The notes beneath the pieces were generated by a model. The model saw only the letters and a program-made list of their open reading frames with translations, had not been told where the DNA came from and ran no database searches. Shown piece by piece: positions 34,471 through 42,158 of a DNA stretch of 64,000 bases. The translations under genes and the position numbers were made by a program. Every line of letters starts with the position of its first letter. Position 1 is the first letter of the stretch. This DNA comes from Holophagaceae bacterium (GTDB taxonomy: Bacteria > Acidobacteriota > Holophagae > Holophagales > Holophagaceae), in assembly GCA_017859955.1 (NCBI GenBank), contig JAFNAB010000014.1:18549-82548 (forward strand), written 5' to 3'.

Positions 34471-35357
34471 AGACCCTCAGCCTTCGGGTCGACGTGGACA
34501 CCCTGGATGGTACCCTTCAGGGCATTCCCAACCTGCTCAGGCTGCTGGATCGCCACGGAGTGCGGGCCAGCTTCTACTTCTCCCTGGGGCCTGACAGTTC
34601 AGGCAAGGCCATCCGCCGGATCTTCCGGAAGGGTTTTTTCGCCAAGATGCGCCGCACCAACGCCGGGCAGCTCTATACCTGGCGGACCATGATGTACGGC
34701 GTGCTGCTCCCGGCTCCCATCATCCACCGCCGGGCTGCTTCGGAAATGCGCAGTGTGCTGGAGGCGGGGCACGAGGTGGCCATCCACGCCTGGGACCATG
34801 TCCAGTACCACGACCTCCTGGATCGCAAGTCCCGGCAGTGGCTCTCGGACTGGTTCGCCTCCGCCCATGGGGCCTTCCAGGATGTATTCGGCATTCCCGC
34901 CAAGGGGGCGGTCAGCCCCGCCTGGCGCTGCAATGACACGACCCTTCAGCTCCAGGAAGCTTACGGCATGGATTACGCCGGGGACTGCCGGGGAACCCGG
35001 GCCTTCTATCCGATCGTGGAGGGCCAGACCCTCAAGACCCTCCAGATTCCGACGACCCTGCCCACCATGGACGAGCTGCTGGGTCTGGAGGGGCGGGGCC
35101 CAGTCGAGGTGAACACCGAGATCCTGGACCTCCTCCGGGAAGACGCCCTGAATGTCTACGCCCTGCATACCGAGGTGGAGGGCGGTGCCCTCCAGGAGGC
35201 CTTCGATGCCTTCCTCCGAGGGCTGAAGGAGCGGGAGGTCCGGGTCAGGACCCATGCGGATTGGCTGCCGGAACTGCTGGCCCAGGGCCCGCCCGCGGCG
35301 GAAATCACCCGGCGCGAGATCCCCGGCAGGGCAGGATGGGTGAGCTTCGGGCCCTGA
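34467..35357 (+). CDS. arnD: ArnD-like polysaccharide deacetylase (deformylase)
   Basis: 296 residues. The N-terminal LSLRVDVDTLDGT, ASFYFSLGPDSSGKAI, RRIFRKGFFAKMRRTNA, HEVAIHAWDHV and LQIPTTLPTMDELLG track ArnD closely, with H-A-W-D-H supplying metal ligands and RVDVD the catalytic Asp. ArnD removes a formyl group from undecaprenyl-phosphate 4-formamido-arabinose in lipid A modification. No arnA/B/C/T neighbours are seen in the window, although ugd is at 50725. The assignment is to the family; the true substrate may differ. Confidence 0.85.
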   Translation: MKTLSLRVDVDTLDGTLQGIPNLLRLLDRHGVRASFYFSLGPDSSGKAIRRIFRKGFFAKMRRTNAGQLYTWRTMMYGVLLPAPIIHRRAASEMRSVLEAGHEVAIHAWDHVQYHDLLDRKSRQWLSDWFASAHGAFQDVFGIPAKGAVSPAWRCNDTTLQLQEAYGMDYAGDCRGTRAFYPIVEGQTLKTLQIPTTLPTMDELLGLEGRGPVEVNTEILDLLREDALNVYALHTEVEGGALQEAFDAFLRGLKEREVRVRTHADWLPELLAQGPPAAEITRREIPGRAGWVSFGP

Positions 35358-35382
35358 TCCATGGCAGAATGAACATTCCCGG

Positions 35383-35459
35383 GTGCCCATAGCTCAGGTG
35401 GATAGAGCAGCTGCCTTCTAAGCAGCAGGTCGCAGGTTCGAGTCCTGCTGGGCGCACCA
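35383..35459 (+). tRNA. tRNA-Arg (TCT)
   Basis: 77 nt including an encoded CCA. The acceptor arms GTGCCCA and TGGGCGC pair with one G-U, and the D arm has GCTC/GAGC. The anticodon loop reads TTCTAA with anticodon TCT at 35417-35419 region, and the T arm has GGTTCGAGTCC. It sits between the ArnD-like gene and ftsW. Confidence 0.95.
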
Positions 35460-35480
35460 TCCTTCGGAAGCCGAGCCTTC

Positions 35481-36593
35481 ATGTCTCCAGACGTCCGCCG
35501 CCCCATCGATCGACTGCTCCTCTTCTTCACCCTCATGTTGATCGTGGTGGGGATGGTCTGGATCTATTCCGCCTCGGCCATCAAGGCCTCGGAGCACAAC
35601 TCCGCCGCCACGGCCTTCCTGGTGCGCCAGCTCATCGGCGGCTTCATTGGGCTCTCCCTGATGTTGGCGTTGAGCCAGGTGGATCTCACGGTCCTTCGGG
35701 ATCACCCCCGGCCGCTCCAGATCCTGTATTTCGTTTCCATCCTGGGCCTGCTGGCGGTTTTCGCCTTTCCTGCGGTCAATCATGCCCATCGGTGGGTCCG
35801 TGTCCTGGGCCAGAGCATCCAGCCTTCGGAACTCTTTAAACCCCTGGCAGTGCTTATTGCATCGTGGTGGATGGTCAAATATCGCGAGGCCTGGGGGCGG
35901 CGCCAGGACGCCATTCCCAAGCTCGTAACCCTGATGGGGATTCTGGTCATCCCCCTGGGTTTGATCCTGAAGGAGCCGGACTTCGGCACGACCTTTCTCA
36001 TCGTCTTTGTCACCATGCTGGTGGTCTTCCTGGGGGGCGCACCCCGTTGGATCTTTGCGGTGGCCGTCCCGGTCCTCGGGGCCGTGGGAGCGGCCTTCAT
36101 CGTCACTTCGCCCTACCGTCGGGATCGGGTGATCAGCTTTCTCAATCCTGAGGCGGATCCTCTGGGGAAGGGGCATCAGGCCCTCCAGAGCCTCGTGGCG
36201 GTGGGGAACGGCGGACTCTTTGGGGTTGGGCTGGGAGCGGGTCGCCAGAAGCTCTTTTTCCTGCCTGAGGCTCACACAGACTTCATCTATGCCGTCATTG
36301 GTGAAGAGGCCGGATTTGTGGGTTCGGTGCTTGTCCTGGTCCTCTTCCTGGCGGTTCTCATCCGGGGGTACCGCATCGCTCGCCGATGCCGGGACGCCTT
36401 CCTGCGGCTTTGCGCCATGGGCTTCACCCTGCTCCTGGTTGTACAGGCCTTCATGAACATCAGTGTGGTGCTCAGCCTGGCGCCCAATAAGGGGATTCCA
36501 CTACCCTTCATCAGCTACGGCAGTTCCAGTCTGATTGCGTCCCTGGCCTCTCTGGGGCTGCTGCTCTCCATCAGCAAGGAAACAGGTGAGTGA
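35481..36593 (+). CDS. ftsW: Cell division lipid II polymerase-type protein FtsW
   Basis: 370 residues with about ten membrane segments. SHDS-family signatures: QPSELFKPLAVL, GKGHQALQSLVAVGNGG, LFFLPEAHTDFIYAVIGEE, and the final PNKGIPLPFISYGSSSL. These favour FtsW over RodA. It polymerises glycan strands at the septum with a partner PBP. Unusually, it lies alone next to a tRNA, not in a division gene cluster. Its 3' end overlaps the DNMT2-like gene by 23 nt on the opposite strand. Confidence 0.92.
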   Translation: MSPDVRRPIDRLLLFFTLMLIVVGMVWIYSASAIKASEHNSAATAFLVRQLIGGFIGLSLMLALSQVDLTVLRDHPRPLQILYFVSILGLLAVFAFPAVNHAHRWVRVLGQSIQPSELFKPLAVLIASWWMVKYREAWGRRQDAIPKLVTLMGILVIPLGLILKEPDFGTTFLIVFVTMLVVFLGGAPRWIFAVAVPVLGAVGAAFIVTSPYRRDRVISFLNPEADPLGKGHQALQSLVAVGNGGLFGVGLGAGRQKLFFLPEAHTDFIYAVIGEEAGFVGSVLVLVLFLAVLIRGYRIARRCRDAFLRLCAMGFTLLLVVQAFMNISVVLSLAPNKGIPLPFISYGSSSLIASLASLGLLLSISKETGE

Positions 36594-37437
36594 TCACCCA
36601 CTGGGCAACCGGGATGCTGAGGCCGTTTCCCAGCAGCTTGTACCGTTGGGTGCGTCCTAAGCTTTCCGGGAAGTCGAAACCGGAAGGCAGGCCCATCAGT
36701 CTGGCGACTTCCCTGGGGGAGAACCTGCGGATTCCCTGTGGGGTCCGAAGGAATGGGCCGCTGCCGACAAAGCGCTTGCCGTAGCCCCCGATGAAACAGG
36801 CCGAGATATCGTCTTCCGGACGGACCAGGGCGAGGCCTGGGCCGTGTTGTGCACTTTGCTCGGAGCTTAGGTACAGGCTGCAGTCCTCAAGGGGATCCAG
36901 GAATACCGCCAGTGGAGGTCTGGTCAGGACCGGAAGGGGCAGGGCCGGGAGTGGGCGCCTGGAAGCCACCAAGTAGACCCGAGGGCGGAGATTTGGTATG
37001 CCAAAGCCCGTGGGGCAAAGCTGGAACTCACGCCAGTGCATCTTTTCAGCGCGCAGACGGGAGCAGAGTAGCTCGTGAGCCTGCGATCCCAGGAAGCCCA
37101 CGACGTTCTCCAGTACCAGGTGGTCTGGAGGGAGTATGGTCATCAGATCCATGAGGTGCAGGAAGGCCCTGGATCGAAGGTCCTCCAGGCCCCGGTGGGC
37201 CCCCATCCGGCAGAAGGGCTGGCAGGGGGGGCTCATGAGCCAGGTGTCCGCTTTCAGCCCCGCGATCAGGTCCGGATCCAGGGTGGCGATTTCGCGATCC
37301 AGGGGCCTGTCTCCATGGTTGTGCGCGTAGGTGGCATTGGCGCCCGGGCTGATATCGAAGGCCCTCGAAACGGTGCCTCGATGGCCAAGGGCATAGCGCC
37401 ATCCGCCGATGCCGGAAAAGAACTCGATGGCTCTCAT
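36571..37437 (-). CDS. DNMT2 (TRDMT1)-like tRNA cytosine-C5 methyltransferase
   Basis: 288 residues. Cytosine-C5 methyltransferase motifs: I IEFFSGIGGWRYAL, IV MSPPCQPFCRMG with catalytic Cys72, VI ENVVGF (Glu110), VIII with R151/R153 (GFGIPNLRPRVYLVA), X YKLLGNGLSIPVAQWV. The target-recognition part has CFIGGYGKRFVGSGPFL, which matches the DNMT2-specific CFTxGYG..xEGTGS region with I for T; the end RRFSPREVARLMGLPSGFDFP also follows DNMT2. No restriction enzyme is adjacent. DNMT2 methylates C38 of a tRNA; in Geobacter the substrate is tRNA-Glu. Confidence 0.85.
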   Translation of the reverse strand: MRAIEFFSGIGGWRYALGHRGTVSRAFDISPGANATYAHNHGDRPLDREIATLDPDLIAGLKADTWLMSPPCQPFCRMGAHRGLEDLRSRAFLHLMDLMTILPPDHLVLENVVGFLGSQAHELLCSRLRAEKMHWREFQLCPTGFGIPNLRPRVYLVASRRPLPALPLPVLTRPPLAVFLDPLEDCSLYLSSEQSAQHGPGLALVRPEDDISACFIGGYGKRFVGSGPFLRTPQGIRRFSPREVARLMGLPSGFDFPESLGRTQRYKLLGNGLSIPVAQWVITHLFPC

Positions 37438-37999
37438 TGAGGGGGGCTGAAGGTTCTATTTTTATTATTAAATAATATCATATTTTAAAACCCATTCACT
37501 CCGCGATCTGAATGTTAATGCTCTGTGCTCGTAATATCATCCGCGGATAGTCAAGCGGGACGCGCTTTTTTCCGTCCGGATAGATTGGTCATATCAAAAA
37601 AGACGGTCAGAGGCCAGGTTTCCCCTGTTACCATGGTCACAACTTGGAGGATTCGGGTTCCTGATCACCGGAACCTCTCCTGGTGATAGTGTAATCCCTG
37701 TGCGAATCTGCGTCCGGGCAGGCCTTCGGCCGGGACCAGAATGGACATGATTCGAAGTGCCAGACTGAACGCCGAAATGTTGACTAAGCGCCCCATAACC
37801 CCGTCTTTAGGTAGTGTCTTGGGGGTTTTTGCGGGATGCAACGCTTCTGTGAGGTATGCCTCTGTGATGAGGAACTCTGCCCAATAAATCTCCAGAGCTG
37901 GGCTGGGCATGGCTTTGTCTTGAATTGGATTTTTGATCACGCTTGTTTTGGAATCTCATTAACCGGGGCATTTGCCCGCAACTCTTCAGGTTGGAACCC
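37438..37999. other. AT-rich intergenic region between DNMT2-like gene and ackA
   Basis: 562 nt without a convincing gene, clearly lower in GC than its surroundings. It holds an AT palindrome (TATTATT-A-AATAATA, 37463-37477), a CCGCGG palindrome near 37540, and a small hairpin near 37965-37980. A 91-codon minus-strand frame at 37665-37940 has no SD or recognisable domain. It must contain the promoters of both flanking genes and may be a remnant of transferred DNA. Confidence 0.5.
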
Positions 38000-39256
38000 A
38001 TGGATACACAGCATCCGGAAAAATACATCCTCGTGATCAATTGCGGGAGTTCTTCCCTCAAATACGAGGTCTTCAAGATGCCTCAGCGGGAAAGCCTTGG
38101 TAAGGGCCTGGTGGAGCGCATCGGTGACTGCTCGGGGTTCCTGGCTCAGACCTCGCCCCGGGGCGAGATCCGCATCGAACAGCCCATTGCTGATCACAAC
38201 GTGGCCATGGCTTTGGTGGCCAAGGCTCTGGTCGATGAGGAGTCCGGCATCGTGGATTCCCTCTCTGCCATACACGGCGTCGGCCATCGGGTCGTCCACG
38301 GTGGTGAGAAGTTCGCCAGCTCCGTGGCCATCAATGATGATGTGATGGAGGCCCTTCAGGAGAATGTGGAGCTGGCCCCCCTCCATAACCCCGCCAATAT
38401 CATCGGCATCGAGGAGATCACCCGCCTCCTGCCCCATGTCGGTCAGGTCGGTGTCTTTGATACCGCCTTCCACCAGACCATGCCTCCCGCCGCCTATCTC
38501 TACGGTCTGCCCCGGGAGTTCTACGACAAGTACCGGATCCGCCGTTACGGATTCCACGGCACCAGTCACCGCTTCGTGGCGGGCCGCGCCCTTAACTTGA
38601 TGAAGCGGGTCGCCGAGAACACCAACCTGATCACCTGCCACCTGGGGAACGGTGCCTCTGTCACCGCCATCGAGAGTGGCCGCTCCATTGACACCTCCAT
38701 GGGCTTTACCCCTCTGGAAGGCGTCATGATGGGCACCCGCAGCGGCGATATCGATCCCTCTATCCTGGGCTTCCTGGAGGATCGGGGCTATTCCTCCAAG
38801 GATCTGCAGAGCATTCTCAACAAGAAGAGCGGCCTGCTGGGACTCTCCGGTGTTTCCAACGATCTTCGCGACGTGGAAAAGGCTGCCCAGGAGGGCAATG
38901 CTAATGCCGAGGAGGCCCTTGAGGTCTTCGCCCACAAGGTCCGCAAGTACATCGGCGCCTACGCCGCCGAGCTGGTCAAGGTGGACGGCCTGGTCTTCAC
39001 CGGCGGCATCGGCCAGTGGGGCGCCAAGATGCGTGCCCGCATCTGCCGCCGCCTGGAGCACCTGGGCATCGTCATGGACTACAACCTGAATGGCCACATG
39101 GGTGGGTCAGAAGGGATTGTTTCCCACAACTACTCCAGGACCACCATTCTCGTGGTGCCCACCAACGAAGAGCTCCAGATCGCCATGGACACCTTCGAGA
39201 TCCTGTACCCCTGCGGCCACGGGGACTGCCGGCGAAAGACCGACGCTCACGTGTAG
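38000..39256 (+). CDS. ackA: Acetate kinase
   Basis: 418 residues from the ATG at 38000. Family blocks: ILVINCGSSSLKYE at the N-terminus, VGHRVVHGGEKF, FDTAFHQTMPP, YGFHGTSHRFV, THLGNG-like CHLGNGASVTAI, GFTPLEGVMMGTRSGDIDP and FTGGIGQWG. It converts acetyl phosphate and ADP to acetate and ATP, the last step of acetogenic or fermentative energy gain. No phosphotransacetylase is adjacent. The upstream region is the AT-rich gap, and a terminator follows. Confidence 0.96.
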   Translation: MDTQHPEKYILVINCGSSSLKYEVFKMPQRESLGKGLVERIGDCSGFLAQTSPRGEIRIEQPIADHNVAMALVAKALVDEESGIVDSLSAIHGVGHRVVHGGEKFASSVAINDDVMEALQENVELAPLHNPANIIGIEEITRLLPHVGQVGVFDTAFHQTMPPAAYLYGLPREFYDKYRIRRYGFHGTSHRFVAGRALNLMKRVAENTNLITCHLGNGASVTAIESGRSIDTSMGFTPLEGVMMGTRSGDIDPSILGFLEDRGYSSKDLQSILNKKSGLLGLSGVSNDLRDVEKAAQEGNANAEEALEVFAHKVRKYIGAYAAELVKVDGLVFTGGIGQWGAKMRARICRRLEHLGIVMDYNLNGHMGGSEGIVSHNYSRTTILVVPTNEELQIAMDTFEILYPCGHGDCRRKTDAHV

Positions 39257-39270
39257 GACACTCCGAAGAG

Positions 39271-39297
39271 AAGGCCCCGGTTTCCGGGGCCTTCCTT
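39271..39297 (+). terminator. Terminator after ackA
   Basis: 10-bp GC-rich stem (arms at 39271-39280 and 39284-39293, AAGGCCCCGG with loop TTT) followed by CCTTTAT. It also faces the end of the convergent LPP20-like gene. Confidence 0.8.
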
Positions 39298-39299
39298 TA

Positions 39300-40352
39300 T
39301 CAGTTGACCAGTTCCGCCAGCCATTGGCCCAGGGTTGATTCCAGCTTGGCCTTGTAGTCCTTGAGGAGCCTCTGGTCGGCCTGGAATTCGCTGACACCCA
39401 CGCCCTTGGCTTCGATCACCGTGGATTCGTACTGGGTGCCTGCCCGATCCGCCAGGGTGATCTCCAGGATTCCCCGGGCCACGATGAAGTCGGCGCTGTG
39501 GTCATATTCCCACCAACGACGCTTGCGGATATCCCAGGCCTGACGGTTTCCCTGGAACCGGAGGTTCAGGGTGAATTCGGCATTGCTCTCGGCCCATCCC
39601 AGGCCCTGCTTGAGGACGGCATTGCGCACCAGGGTGGCCACATCGCCCCCCATGCCCAGGTCCTTGTCGCCGCCGACGCACATGGTCAGGGAGTTGCGCA
39701 GGCGGTCCAGAAGGCGGTCCACGGCAAGTTTGAGGTCTCTTACCCCACGGCGAAGGGCAGGGTCAGCTCCCCCTGCTGAAATGAGCCCGGCCATATCATC
39801 CAGTTTGTCCATTTCCGTCTGAGCGCTCTTGAGGGTCTGGAGGCGCTTCAGTCTTTCCCTTGGGCCACCGCTGGTCCCTTCCTCAATGGCCAAGTCGTGC
39901 TTCATGGCCTCAAAGCGATTCCGAAGTTCCTTTTCGGCGGCGGGTACATCCAGGTAGGCCAAGGCGTAGGCCGTGTCACCCTTCCGGTCCACCCATGTCT
40001 CCTCAACCACCAGGCCCGGCAGTTCGACGGCTTGGGTCTGGATCGTCGAATCCTGGCTCAGGGTCTGGGTGGAGCTTCCAGAAGCAGGGCTTCCACCCTG
40101 ACGCTGGACCACGGCGTGCGTGGACAGGTGGGTGTCACCCTTGACCGAGGCCCGCAGTCTGGAGATGACCTCCACACGGGCGTTCTGGGAAGCCTGGCGG
40201 ACCGCCTGCCCTTCCGTTGGGGCCACCGGGGCGAGTCCCACGGCGTAGACCCGCCCTGGGGCGCTGGGCAGCAGGTTGACCCAGGGGGGCTGGATCCGGC
40301 TCTGGGCCATGACCAGGCTGGGGACGCACAGTGCGAACGCGAGAGCTTTCAT
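39300..40352 (-). CDS. Secreted LPP20-like envelope protein
   Basis: 350 residues with a signal peptide (MKALAFALCVPSLVMA). The start of the mature part, PPWVNLLPSAPGRVYAVGLAP with VRQASQNARVEVISRL, is the LPP20/FlgP-type fold also seen in the gene at 41493. The remainder is helical then beta-rich (AEFTLNLRFQGNRQAW, FIVARGILEITLAD). It probably sits at the outer membrane. It is divergent from the CsgG-like gene, suggesting one envelope module. Confidence 0.7.
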   Translation of the reverse strand: MKALAFALCVPSLVMAQSRIQPPWVNLLPSAPGRVYAVGLAPVAPTEGQAVRQASQNARVEVISRLRASVKGDTHLSTHAVVQRQGGSPASGSSTQTLSQDSTIQTQAVELPGLVVEETWVDRKGDTAYALAYLDVPAAEKELRNRFEAMKHDLAIEEGTSGGPRERLKRLQTLKSAQTEMDKLDDMAGLISAGGADPALRRGVRDLKLAVDRLLDRLRNSLTMCVGGDKDLGMGGDVATLVRNAVLKQGLGWAESNAEFTLNLRFQGNRQAWDIRKRRWWEYDHSADFIVARGILEITLADRAGTQYESTVIEAKGVGVSEFQADQRLLKDYKAKLESTLGQWLAELVN

Positions 40353-40462
40353 GGGCTGCCTCCTGGCGGGAATCGTCCCAGGTTAGCACTGTGTCACTTC
40401 CATGGTTTGAAGTCGTGGGCCGGATGGGGCCTTTCTGTCGAAAAAATCCCATCCCGGCTCAG

Positions 40463-40490
40463 CTTGCGAGGGTGGAACCTGGGGTATAGA
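40463..40490 (+). promoter_or_regulatory. Possible promoter of the CsgG-like gene
   Basis: CTTGCG (40463-40468), 16-nt spacer, TATAGA (40485-40490), located about 70 nt before the ATG at 40559. Only a moderate match to consensus. Confidence 0.35.
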
Positions 40491-40558
40491 CTGAGCCCGA
40501 ACCTATTCATGTCGTTCCTAGGCAACAGCTTTCCACCCGACTCAAGAAGGAGAACTCT

Positions 40559-41458
40559 ATGTTTAAGAAGATTGCCGGGGCTTTGCTCTGTGCCCTGGGG
40601 ATGGCCGTGCCCGGCTTCTCTGCTGGAGAACCCAGCCTGGCTGTCCTTCCCCTCAGAGGTACCATCAGCAACAACTTCCTGGTGGACCAGGATCAGATCA
40701 ACAACGCCGTCACCTCAGCCTTCCTGAATACCCGGCGTTTCACCATGGTCGAGCGCTCCCAGATTGGTGCACTCCTCCAGGAGGGCAAGTTCCAGAGCTC
40801 GGGGCTGGTGGATGATGCCACTGCCGTTGCGCTAGGAAAGCAGCTGGGCGTGAAATACGTGATCGTGGGCTCCTGCAAGGCTGACAACAGCGCCTCCAGG
40901 GAGGTTTCCGGAACCAAGCTCGCCCTGGGCGCCGGTCTGGCCAAGCTCGGATTCAAGAACAAGAACGAGGTGGCGGACAGTTCCGAAACGCAGTTCTGGC
41001 AAGCCAACATCAAGGTATCCCTGCGCATGGTGGACGTGGCCACCGGCAAGATTGAGCAGGCCTTTGACGCCTCCGGGGAGGCCCGAACGATGAACCGCGG
41101 CAAGTCTGCCAAGGAAGCCACCGACAAGATGGAGGCCAACCTGGAGGCCAAGGTGAGAGGGTCTGCGGTGGCAGCCCAGACCGGATATGTCATTAAAGTC
41201 TACTCTCCCAGCGAACTCCTGATCGATCTCGGCAGCAGCCACGGTCTGAAGGCCGATGGCAGGGTTCAGGTCTGTCGTCGTGAGGAAGACATCGTGCACC
41301 CTGTCACGGGGAAGACCATTCGTGGCAAGAAGGTGGTGCTGGCCACCTACCGGGTAAAGTCGCTCGACGAAGAGACCTCCGTCGTGGTGGTCGAGGGCGC
41401 AGCTCCCAACAGTGTCAAACCTGGGCAGATCGTGGAAGTGGTCGCCGCTTCCCGCTAG
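40559..41458 (+). CDS. CsgG/LpoB-type envelope protein
   Basis: 299 residues with a signal peptide (FKKIAGALLCALGMAVPGFSA). LAVLPLRGT, FMVERSQIGALLQEGKF (as RRFTMVERSQIGAL) and LGKQLGVKYVIVGSC are the CsgG-like nucleotide-fold pattern; the middle SLRMVDVATGKIEQAF also fits. The C-terminal 90 residues (YVIKVYSPSELLIDLGSSHGLK) look like a beta-barrel SH3-like domain. There is no lipobox, so it is probably periplasmic. The following gene encodes an LPP20 lipoprotein. Confidence 0.82.
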   Translation: MFKKIAGALLCALGMAVPGFSAGEPSLAVLPLRGTISNNFLVDQDQINNAVTSAFLNTRRFTMVERSQIGALLQEGKFQSSGLVDDATAVALGKQLGVKYVIVGSCKADNSASREVSGTKLALGAGLAKLGFKNKNEVADSSETQFWQANIKVSLRMVDVATGKIEQAFDASGEARTMNRGKSAKEATDKMEANLEAKVRGSAVAAQTGYVIKVYSPSELLIDLGSSHGLKADGRVQVCRREEDIVHPVTGKTIRGKKVVLATYRVKSLDEETSVVVVEGAAPNSVKPGQIVEVVAASR

Positions 41459-41492
41459 CATTCCCGTTCCCATCCATAGTGAAGGAGCATCC

Positions 41493-42098
41493 ATGAACCT
41501 CAAACTGGCTCTTGCCTCCAGCGTGACGGTATTGGCCCTTGGCATTGCCTGCGGGGAAAAGGCCCCCGAGGCGGTACCCGTGACCACCACTGCGGCCAAG
41601 GCCGCCCCCTCCTGGGTGGACAATCCCAATATCCCGGATGGTCTTGCGGATGTGGGCATTGCCCAGTCCAACCCCATGGGGGACAAGGCCATGCAGCGGG
41701 CCACCGCCCTCGCGGATGCCCGTGCCAAGCTGGCGGGGCAAATGAAGGTCCGGGTCCAGAACATGTTCAGCCAGCTGAACCAGCAAGTGACCACGGCCTC
41801 CTCCAACCCCGGTCAGAAGGGGGGGAAGCCCATCAAGAACGACGTGATGCAGCGGGTCATCGAGAATGTCACCCGGAATGTCGTGGACCAGGAGATCCAG
41901 GGGGCGACGGTTCGGGAGTGGTGGCTGGATCCCACCGACGGCAACCTCTACTGCCATTTGGTCATGAGCAAGGAGACCATGGAGCGGGTCATGCAGCAGC
42001 AGGCCCAGAAGGAGATCCGCACCGAGATTGCCCAGGGTGAGAAGGCCCTGGAGAATGCCCTCGACAAGCTGGATGCCGCCATCGCAGCCTCCCGTTAG
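41493..42098 (+). CDS. LPP20-type lipoprotein
   Basis: 201 residues from the ATG at 41493 with GAAGGAG upstream. The signal peptide ends in a lipobox (LALGIAC). APSWVDNPNIPDGLADVGIAQ and KAMQRATALADARAKLAGQM are the LPP20 pattern; the C-terminal half is helical. Similar lipoproteins (for example FlgP) assemble at the outer membrane. It is 34 nt after the CsgG-like gene, likely one operon. Confidence 0.85.
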   Translation: MNLKLALASSVTVLALGIACGEKAPEAVPVTTTAAKAAPSWVDNPNIPDGLADVGIAQSNPMGDKAMQRATALADARAKLAGQMKVRVQNMFSQLNQQVTTASSNPGQKGGKPIKNDVMQRVIENVTRNVVDQEIQGATVREWWLDPTDGNLYCHLVMSKETMERVMQQQAQKEIRTEIAQGEKALENALDKLDAAIAASR

Positions 42099-42114
42099 GG
42101 CCATTTCCACCACG

Positions 42115-42143
42115 AAAAGCGCGGCCCTTGGGCCGCGCTTTTC
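42115..42143 (+). terminator. Bidirectional terminator
   Basis: A 13-bp perfect stem (AAAAGCGCGGCCC, two-base TT loop) ends in TTTTC on the plus strand and in AAAAG-complement on the minus strand, so it serves both the lipoprotein gene and the convergent UroD-family gene. Confidence 0.9.
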
Positions 42144-42158
42144 ATTGCACAACTGAAC

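Noticed and set aside
36571..37437. Restriction-modification system
   Set aside because: No endonuclease gene nearby and the protein matches DNMT2, so a defence role is not supported.
37665..37940. 91-codon minus-strand gene in the AT-rich gap
   Set aside because: No ribosome-binding site, no recognisable domain and odd composition. It could be real but cannot be supported.
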